Assembly (NCBI GenBank): GCA_934572445.1
Contig: CAKTLD010000080.1
Coordinates: 1 to 9,564, forward strand
Direction: 5' to 3'
Source of the DNA: an uncultured Oscillospiraceae bacterium
Lineage (GTDB): Bacteria; Bacillota; Clostridia; Oscillospirales; Oscillospiraceae
Length of the DNA: 9,564 bases
Shown here in pieces: positions 5,951-9,564 of the stretch. The position numbers were made by a program, and so were the translations under genes. Under the pieces are notes generated by a model. That model was not told the origin of the DNA, ran no database searches, and saw nothing but the letters and a program-made list of their open reading frames with translations. How positions within the stretch are numbered: the first letter of the stretch is position 1; every line of letters begins with the position of its first letter.

Positions 5951-6901
5951 ATGTACGAAAACGGCAGGATCTATATGGGCCTTGCGGACGATGCGCGCGT
6001 GGAACTGGCGCTCAACATGTGCAACCGTCATGGCCTGATCGCGGGCGCGAGCGGCACAGACAAGACCATCACGATGAAGGTGATGGCAGAGTCCTTCTCT
6101 GATGCAGGCGTGCCTGTGTTCCTTTGCGATGTCAAGGGCGATGTAGCGGGTATTTGTGCGCCCGGTGTGAGCAGTGAGGGCATGGAAAAGCGCATCGACA
6201 AGTTTGGCCTGCGCGATCACTTCTCCTATCACGGCTATCCCACCACTTTTTGGGACATTTACCAGACCGGCGGCCACGCCGTGCGCGCCACGGTCAGCGA
6301 CATGGGACCTGAACTGCTCTCTCGCATCCTCGGCCTTACACCCGCACAGGAGGGCATCCTGCACATCGTTTTCCGCATCGCGGATGATAAGGGCCTTTTG
6401 CTCATCGACCTCAAGGATCTGCGCGCGCTGCTGAACTACGTCAGCGAGCACCGTACAGAGTACATGATGACCTACGGCAACATCACGCCGCAGTCCGTTG
6501 CGGCGATTCTGCGCGCGCTGCTGCCGCTGGAGCAGCAGGGCGGAGATCTCTTTTTCGGTGAGCCTGCACTCGATTTGAACGATTGGCTTCGTACCGACGA
6601 AGAGGGCCGCGGCATGGTCAACGTGCTCGACTGTGTGAAGCTCGTGCAGAATCCGACGCTCTACGCAAGCTTTCTGCTCTGGATGCTCTCGGAGCTCTTT
6701 GAAAACATGCCCGAGGCGGGAGACCTTGACAAGCCGAAGCTCGTCTTTTTCTTCGACGAGGCGCACATGCTCTTCCGTGATGCGCCTGCCGTGCTGATCC
6801 AGAAGATCGAGCAGACTGTGAAGCTCATCCGCTCCAAAGGCGTCGGTGTGTTCTTCGTTACGCAGAGCCCCAGCGATATCCCGGATACGGTGCTTGCCTA
6901 G
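5951..6901 (+). CDS. N-terminal fragment of the YjgR-type ATPase (316 aa)
   Basis: If translation stops at the amber codon, a 316-residue product results. It contains the P-loop region (GLIAGASGTDKTITMK, about 28-43, with Asp37 in place of Gly), the DVKGD motif (60-64), a Walker B-like LVFFFDEAH (264-272, Asp269 and Glu270) and the TQSPSDIPD segment (304-312). It ends just before the helices that complete the RecA-like core, so a stable, active ATPase is unlikely. The start ATG at 5951 is chosen for its GGAGGG site and its position just after the promoter; upstream in-frame ATG codons to 5861 lie before the expected transcription start. Confidence 0.7.
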   Translation: MYENGRIYMGLADDARVELALNMCNRHGLIAGASGTDKTITMKVMAESFSDAGVPVFLCDVKGDVAGICAPGVSSEGMEKRIDKFGLRDHFSYHGYPTTFWDIYQTGGHAVRATVSDMGPELLSRILGLTPAQEGILHIVFRIADDKGLLLIDLKDLRALLNYVSEHRTEYMMTYGNITPQSVAAILRALLPLEQQGGDLFFGEPALDLNDWLRTDEEGRGMVNVLDCVKLVQNPTLYASFLLWMLSELFENMPEAGDLDKPKLVFFFDEAHMLFRDAPAVLIQKIEQTVKLIRSKGVGVFFVTQSPSDIPDTVLA

Positions 6902-6913
6902 CTGTCCAACCGC

Positions 6914-7615
6914 GTGCAGCACGCCCTGCGTGCCTATACGCCTGCGGAGCTCAAGGCTGTGCGCGTTGCGGCACAGGCCTTCCGTGCCAATCCCGCTTTC
7001 CAGGCGGAGGATGCGATCATGGAGCTCGGCGTCGGCGAAGCGCTGACATCCTTCCTCGATGAGGGCGGTGTTCCGGCCGTGGTGCAGCGCACGAAGATCG
7101 TCTGCCCACAGAGTTTGATGGGCGCGCCCGAGGCCATGGTGCGCGCAAAGGTCATGCTGCGCGACGGCATGGAAAAGTACGACGACTATGTCGACAATGT
7201 CTCTGCCTACGAGGTGCTGAGCGAGCAGGCCACGGCGGCCCAAGAGGCTGCGCAGGCCGAAAAGGAACGCAAGGAACAGGAAAAGCTCGAGGCTGCGCAG
7301 GAAAAGCAGCGTGCCAAGGATGAGGCTGCCGAGGAAAAGCGCCGTCAGAAGCTCGAGGACGAAGAACGCAGACGCGCACAAAAACTTGAGGATGAGGAGC
7401 GCCGCCGCGCGCAGAAGCTTGAAGATGAAGCGCGCAGAAAGCAGGAAAAGGCTGCTGAAGCAGAGCAGAAAAAGCTGGAAAAGCAGCGCGAGCGCGAGGA
7501 GGCCGCGGCCAGAAGAAAGGCAGAGCGTTTGCAGGCAAAGATCGAGACACAGCTCGTCTCTGCGGGCGGCCGTATGCTCAAGCGCGGACTGATGGGTATT
7601 CTCAAGGGAAAATAA
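6914..7615 (+). CDS. C-terminal remainder of the YjgR-type ATPase with coiled coil
   Basis: The frame stays open after the amber codon. The first 80 or so residues (QHALRAYTPAELKAVRVAAQ onward) complete the ATPase core of the family. From about 7205 to 7540 the protein is almost only Lys, Glu, Arg, Gln and Ala, a long predicted coiled coil containing an 11-residue unit KLEDEERRRAQ repeated at 7349-7381, 7382-7414 and, less exactly, 7415-7447. The end returns to a family-like tail, AGGRMLKRGLMGILKGK. A GTG at 6914 could open the frame formally, but I see no ribosome binding site before it, so independent translation is doubtful; readthrough of the amber codon would be needed for a full protein. 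Confidence 0.5.
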   Translation: MQHALRAYTPAELKAVRVAAQAFRANPAFQAEDAIMELGVGEALTSFLDEGGVPAVVQRTKIVCPQSLMGAPEAMVRAKVMLRDGMEKYDDYVDNVSAYEVLSEQATAAQEAAQAEKERKEQEKLEAAQEKQRAKDEAAEEKRRQKLEDEERRRAQKLEDEERRRAQKLEDEARRKQEKAAEAEQKKLEKQREREEAAARRKAERLQAKIETQLVSAGGRMLKRGLMGILKGK

Positions 7616-7664
7616 ATATAAAAGCCGAAAGGCTGATTTACTTTACAGATACAGGAGAAACGAT

Positions 7665-8531
7665 ATGAAGTCCGCGCCGGTTATCAGAGAATTTTCCCTC
7701 ATCACGCTGGGTACTGCGGTTATTGCCGCCGGCGTATACTTCTTCATGCAGCCCTCGCATCTGGCAATGGGCAGCGTGGCCGGTTTAGCTGTTGTGCTGC
7801 AGCAGTTTCTTCCGCTGAGCGTTGCGGCGATCTCGATGATCGTGAATGTCCTCCTGCTCCTGCTCGGCTTCCTGCTGGTGGGACGTGAGTTCGGTGCGAG
7901 GACGGTCTATACCTCTCTCCTGCTGCCTGTGCTGCTCGGCGCGCTGGAGCTTCTGTTTCCCGGCAATGACTCGCTGACACAGGATGCATTGGTGGACATG
8001 ATTTGCTGTCTGTTCATCATCAGCTTCGGCCAGTCCATCCTTTTCAGCCAGAACGCTTCCTCCGGCGGATTGGACATCGTCGGAAAAATCCTCAACAAGT
8101 TCTTTCGCCTGAATATCGGCAAGTCAATCGCCGCGGTCGGCATGGGCATTGCCCTGTCCTCCGCGCTGGTATACGACAAAAAGACGGTCGTTTTGAGTGT
8201 GCTGGGCACCTATCTCAGCGGTATCGTGCTGGACTATTTCATTTTTGGTACCAACATCAAGCGCAAGGTCTGCATCATTTCACAGAAACAGCAGGAGGTG
8301 CTGGACTTCCTGCTCCAGACGCTCCACAGCGGCGCAACGCTCTATGACGCTCGCGGTGCCTACGGCGGCTTTGCAGGTACAGAGATCGTCACTATCGTGG
8401 ATAAGAACGAATACCGCCTGCTGATGACGTTCCTGGAAAAGATGGACCCCTCCGCATTCGTGACCGTCTACACTGTGAACGAGGTCTTCTACCGTCCCAA
8501 GCCACACGGTGGTGAAAGAAATCCCGAATAA
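7665..8531 (+). CDS. YitT family membrane protein (DUF161/DUF2179)
   Basis: This 288-residue protein belongs to the YitT family of Firmicutes membrane proteins, whose transported substrate or function is not established. The first 195 or so residues form five or six hydrophobic segments (about 10-28, 36-50, 53-73, 80-98, 108-127, 155-195) with the family-type stretches AAGVYFFMQPSHLAMGSVAG and SSGGLDIVGKIL. Residues about 200-280 form the soluble DUF2179 domain with HSGATLYDARGAYGG. The ATG at 7665 has AGGAG (7653-7657) at 7 nt. The gene lies 49 nt after the ATPase pseudogene; the gap contains only a small AGCC-GAAA-GGCT hairpin (7622-7633), so it is probably transcribed from the promoter at 5882. 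It ends at a strong terminator. The length is typical and nothing appears damaged. Confidence 0.93.
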   Translation: MKSAPVIREFSLITLGTAVIAAGVYFFMQPSHLAMGSVAGLAVVLQQFLPLSVAAISMIVNVLLLLLGFLLVGREFGARTVYTSLLLPVLLGALELLFPGNDSLTQDALVDMICCLFIISFGQSILFSQNASSGGLDIVGKILNKFFRLNIGKSIAAVGMGIALSSALVYDKKTVVLSVLGTYLSGIVLDYFIFGTNIKRKVCIISQKQQEVLDFLLQTLHSGATLYDARGAYGGFAGTEIVTIVDKNEYRLLMTFLEKMDPSAFVTVYTVNEVFYRPKPHGGERNPE

Positions 8532-8551
8532 GTCGGAACACTTCGATGCAA

Positions 8552-8588
8552 AAACAGCGGCAGGGCGTGAAATGCCCTGCCGCTGTTT
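8552..8588. terminator. Shared terminator between convergent genes
   Basis: AAACAGCGGCAGGGC (8552-8566) pairs perfectly with GCCCTGCCGCTGTTT (8574-8588) around a 7-nt loop. On the minus strand the stem runs into a U5 tract; on the plus strand it ends in TTT and, after GCTG, TTTT. It lies 20 nt after the YitT stop and 7 nt after the hydrolase stop, and would serve both. Confidence 0.9.
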
Positions 8589-8595
8589 GCTGTTT

Positions 8596-9306
8596 TCATT
8601 GATTGCGGCGGTAGCCCTGTTCATCGCGGTATTCGGAATGATCCCTGAGATAGGCATCCCGGTCGCCGCAGACGGTATAGTCGCACTTGCATCCGTTGGA
8701 GCAGGTCGTTTTACGGACCAGCCGCGCGTGAATAAGCTCCATTGCTTCAAAGTCCGGATTACAGAGCGCGGGCATGACCTCAAGCAGGTCATGCTTTTTG
8801 GCAAACTCCGCTGTTGGGCAGGCGGTAAACTCGTAGTAGATGGGCTTATCTTTGTCATAGGGCGCGACGTACATTTTGAAATCGCCCCACTTATCGCACT
8901 GCTTTTTGGCGTTCAGAAAAGCGCAATGCATCAGCCTTTTGAAAAATGGCTTATTGACATCAAGAAATTTGAGCTTGCTGAGCTTCCGGAATGACGGAAG
9001 AAAGAGATCTCCCTCCATTGCTTCGATCTCAGCTAAGCTTGTCACATCCCTGCAAACGACGTAGTAAGCCATCAGCGCGATGCAGTCGTAATTGCCTCCC
9101 ACGCCGTTGTGAAAATTTTTCTTTCCGCCAAGGTCAGTGCGCCAGTCGCTCAGAAAGTCGACATACTGCTTCTGCACCCGCTCCCATATCTCTTCGCGTT
9201 CCTGCGGCGGATAGTGCAGAGCGATCTTCGATCGGATCTGCTGCCTGCATGGCTTGGAATAGAGCACATGGCAGCTCCGGTCAAATGATAGATCCTGATC
9301 TCGCAT
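8596..9306 (-). CDS. L-2-amino-thiazoline-4-carboxylic acid hydrolase family protein
   Basis: The 236-residue product resembles the ATC hydrolase family, named after the Pseudomonas enzyme that opens the thiazoline ring on the way from a racemic precursor to L-cysteine. Most members in Clostridia are uncharacterised, so the true substrate is unknown. The best matching part is residues about 155-215: YYEFTACPTAEFAKKHDLLE, then LCNPDFEAMELIH and CDYTVCGD. Twelve cysteines (12, 20, 75, 85, 128, 137, 163, 182, 202, 206, 208, 213) are unusual for a cytoplasmic protein of this size; the cluster CSNGCKC with C213 could bind metal. No signal peptide or membrane segment is visible. The ATG at 9304-9306 has GGGAGGG at 7 nt; an in-frame ATG at 9366 has none. 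It is a single gene with its own promoter and terminator. Confidence 0.75.
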   Translation of the reverse strand: MRDQDLSFDRSCHVLYSKPCRQQIRSKIALHYPPQEREEIWERVQKQYVDFLSDWRTDLGGKKNFHNGVGGNYDCIALMAYYVVCRDVTSLAEIEAMEGDLFLPSFRKLSKLKFLDVNKPFFKRLMHCAFLNAKKQCDKWGDFKMYVAPYDKDKPIYYEFTACPTAEFAKKHDLLEVMPALCNPDFEAMELIHARLVRKTTCSNGCKCDYTVCGDRDAYLRDHSEYRDEQGYRRNQ

Positions 9307-9381
9307 ACGGTGTCCCTCCCCCGCCGTTCCTGCCGGAAAAGCCGCGGCAAAAATGGTTAGTGCCATCTAACTTTGAACGCT

Positions 9382-9410
9382 ATTATAATGTTCCGGCTCC
9401 AAAATGTCAA
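9382..9410 (-). promoter_or_regulatory. Perfect consensus promoter of the hydrolase-family gene
   Basis: TTGACA (9405-9410), exactly 17 nt and TATAAT (9382-9387) on the minus strand match the housekeeping consensus at all 12 positions. Transcription would begin near 9375, giving a leader of about 69 nt that can form a short GTTAG/CTAAC hairpin (9356-9360 with 9367-9371) near its 5' end. Confidence 0.9.
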
Positions 9411-9495
9411 GCCACCGCGGTACGGCGGATGTACATAGTGCCAGGATTCAGCGAATCATTGAATGTATAAAAGCTTCCCCGCAGGAATGAACCGC

Positions 9496-9546
9496 ACCCC
9501 ATTTGTTAGACGAGTATGATAAAATACTTGTACTAAGAAATGGGGT
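9496..9546 (+). promoter_or_regulatory. Hairpin covering the ribosome binding site of the IS orfA
   Basis: ACCCCATTTGTTAG (9496-9509) pairs with CTAAGAAATGGGGT (9533-9546) with one mismatch, and pairing continues with GAGTAT/ATACTT (9512-9517, 9524-9529) around a 6-nt loop. The right arm contains the GGGGTG that serves as ribosome binding site. Confidence 0.7.
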
Positions 9547-9553
9547 GTTTTCT

Positions 9554-9564
9554 ATGCCAAAGGG
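9554..9564 (+). CDS. First codons of a probable IS3-family transposase orfA
   Basis: Only ATG CCA AAG GG is in the window (Met-Pro-Lys-Gly). GGGGTG (9542-9547) is 6 nt upstream. The call depends on the IS end before it; the codons alone identify nothing. Confidence 0.5.

Larger units (their letters stand above)
5951..7615 (+). pseudogene. YjgR/DUF853 HerA-type ATPase gene with amber codon and altered Walker A
   Basis: Read as one frame this is a 555-codon gene for a YjgR-type (DUF853) ATPase of the HerA/FtsK superfamily, a widely conserved cytoplasmic family of unknown exact role. The frame is broken only by TAG at 6899-6901 (codon 317). The sequence on both sides, DIPDTVLA before and LSNRVQHALRAYTP after, is continuous family sequence, and the interrupted position is Gln in relatives as I remember them, so one C-to-T change (CAG to TAG) explains it. 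A second lesion is Asp37 in GASGTDKT, where the P-loop needs Gly; it is also a single transition (GGC to GAC). There are no frameshifts, which points to recent inactivation. Alternatives are amber readthrough or sequencing error. The unit shares a promoter with the downstream YitT gene, which may still be expressed through it. Confidence 0.75.
9488..9564 (+). mobile_element. Left end of a probable IS3-family insertion sequence
   Basis: The sequence from 9488 begins TGAACCGCACCCCATTTG and continues GTTAGAC, which resembles the terminal inverted repeats of IS150-group IS3 elements (TG at the tip, a CCCCA block, GTTAGAC). An ORF opens 66 nt inside, as expected for orfA. The element runs off the window, so the right end and the target duplication cannot be checked; GAA at 9485-9487 would be the left copy of a 3-bp duplication. 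Recognition is from memory of the family. Confidence 0.65.

Noticed and set aside
5729..7381. Minus-strand open frame of 550 codons across the cotJC terminator and the ATPase gene
   Set aside because: Its protein has low complexity and no family sense (many His, Leu, Arg), it crosses a terminator and promoter of the other strand, and the plus-strand reading gives a well-known ATPase family.
6914..7615. The part after the amber codon as an independent gene
   Set aside because: It begins in the middle of the ATPase core and has no ribosome binding site before the GTG, so it is described as the remainder of a broken gene.
1..9564. CRISPR array, tRNA or rRNA genes
   Set aside because: I saw no regularly spaced repeats and no tRNA or rRNA-like stretches on either strand.

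Overview
The window looks like chromosomal DNA from a spore-forming, fairly GC-rich Clostridia species, probably of the Oscillospirales/Ruminococcaceae type. The evidence is the combination of spore genes (a CotJA/CotJB coat protein, CotJC manganese catalase and a CwlD-type cortex amidase), Gram-positive ribosome binding sites of the GGAGG type, a transketolase split into two subunit genes, and a YitT-family membrane protein. This is inferred from protein families only; the species cannot be named from the sequence.

Left part, minus strand (1-4607). Reading in the direction of transcription, from high to low coordinates, the order is: a CwlD-like N-acetylmuramoyl-L-alanine amidase; radA, which follows after 22 nt and is probably in the same operon; a 468-nt gene-free stretch; a XerC/D-type tyrosine recombinase; and a two-gene transketolase operon (N-terminal subunit, then the first codons of the C-terminal subunit cut by the window edge). 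The transketolase operon has its own good promoter (TTGACT, 17 nt, TATACT). The gene-free stretch is the least explained part of the window. It holds a perfect inverted repeat with 16-bp arms, a second long hairpin and a plus-strand terminator-like hairpin with no obvious gene to terminate.

Middle, plus strand (4658-5806). Divergent from the amidase, a two-gene coat operon starts under a possible sporulation-type -10 element. Its first gene is a single ORF that joins a CotJA-like segment to a complete CotJB-like domain; these are normally two genes. It overlaps by one base with cotJC. A strong, probably bidirectional terminator closes the operon. Amidase and coat genes both serve spore formation, one for cortex peptidoglycan and one for the coat.

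Right part (5807-9564). A YjgR/DUF853 HerA-type ATPase gene on the plus strand carries two lesions: a Gly-to-Asp change in the Walker A motif and an in-frame amber codon at a position that is Gln in the family as I recall it. It is otherwise open over 555 codons, so it is probably a recent pseudogene. A YitT-family membrane protein follows, then a shared terminator. Convergent to it is a cysteine-rich protein of the L-2-amino-thiazoline-4-carboxylic acid hydrolase family, driven by a promoter that matches the housekeeping consensus exactly. The last 77 bases look like the left end of an IS3-family insertion sequence, including the first codons of its orfA and a hairpin that covers the ribosome binding site.
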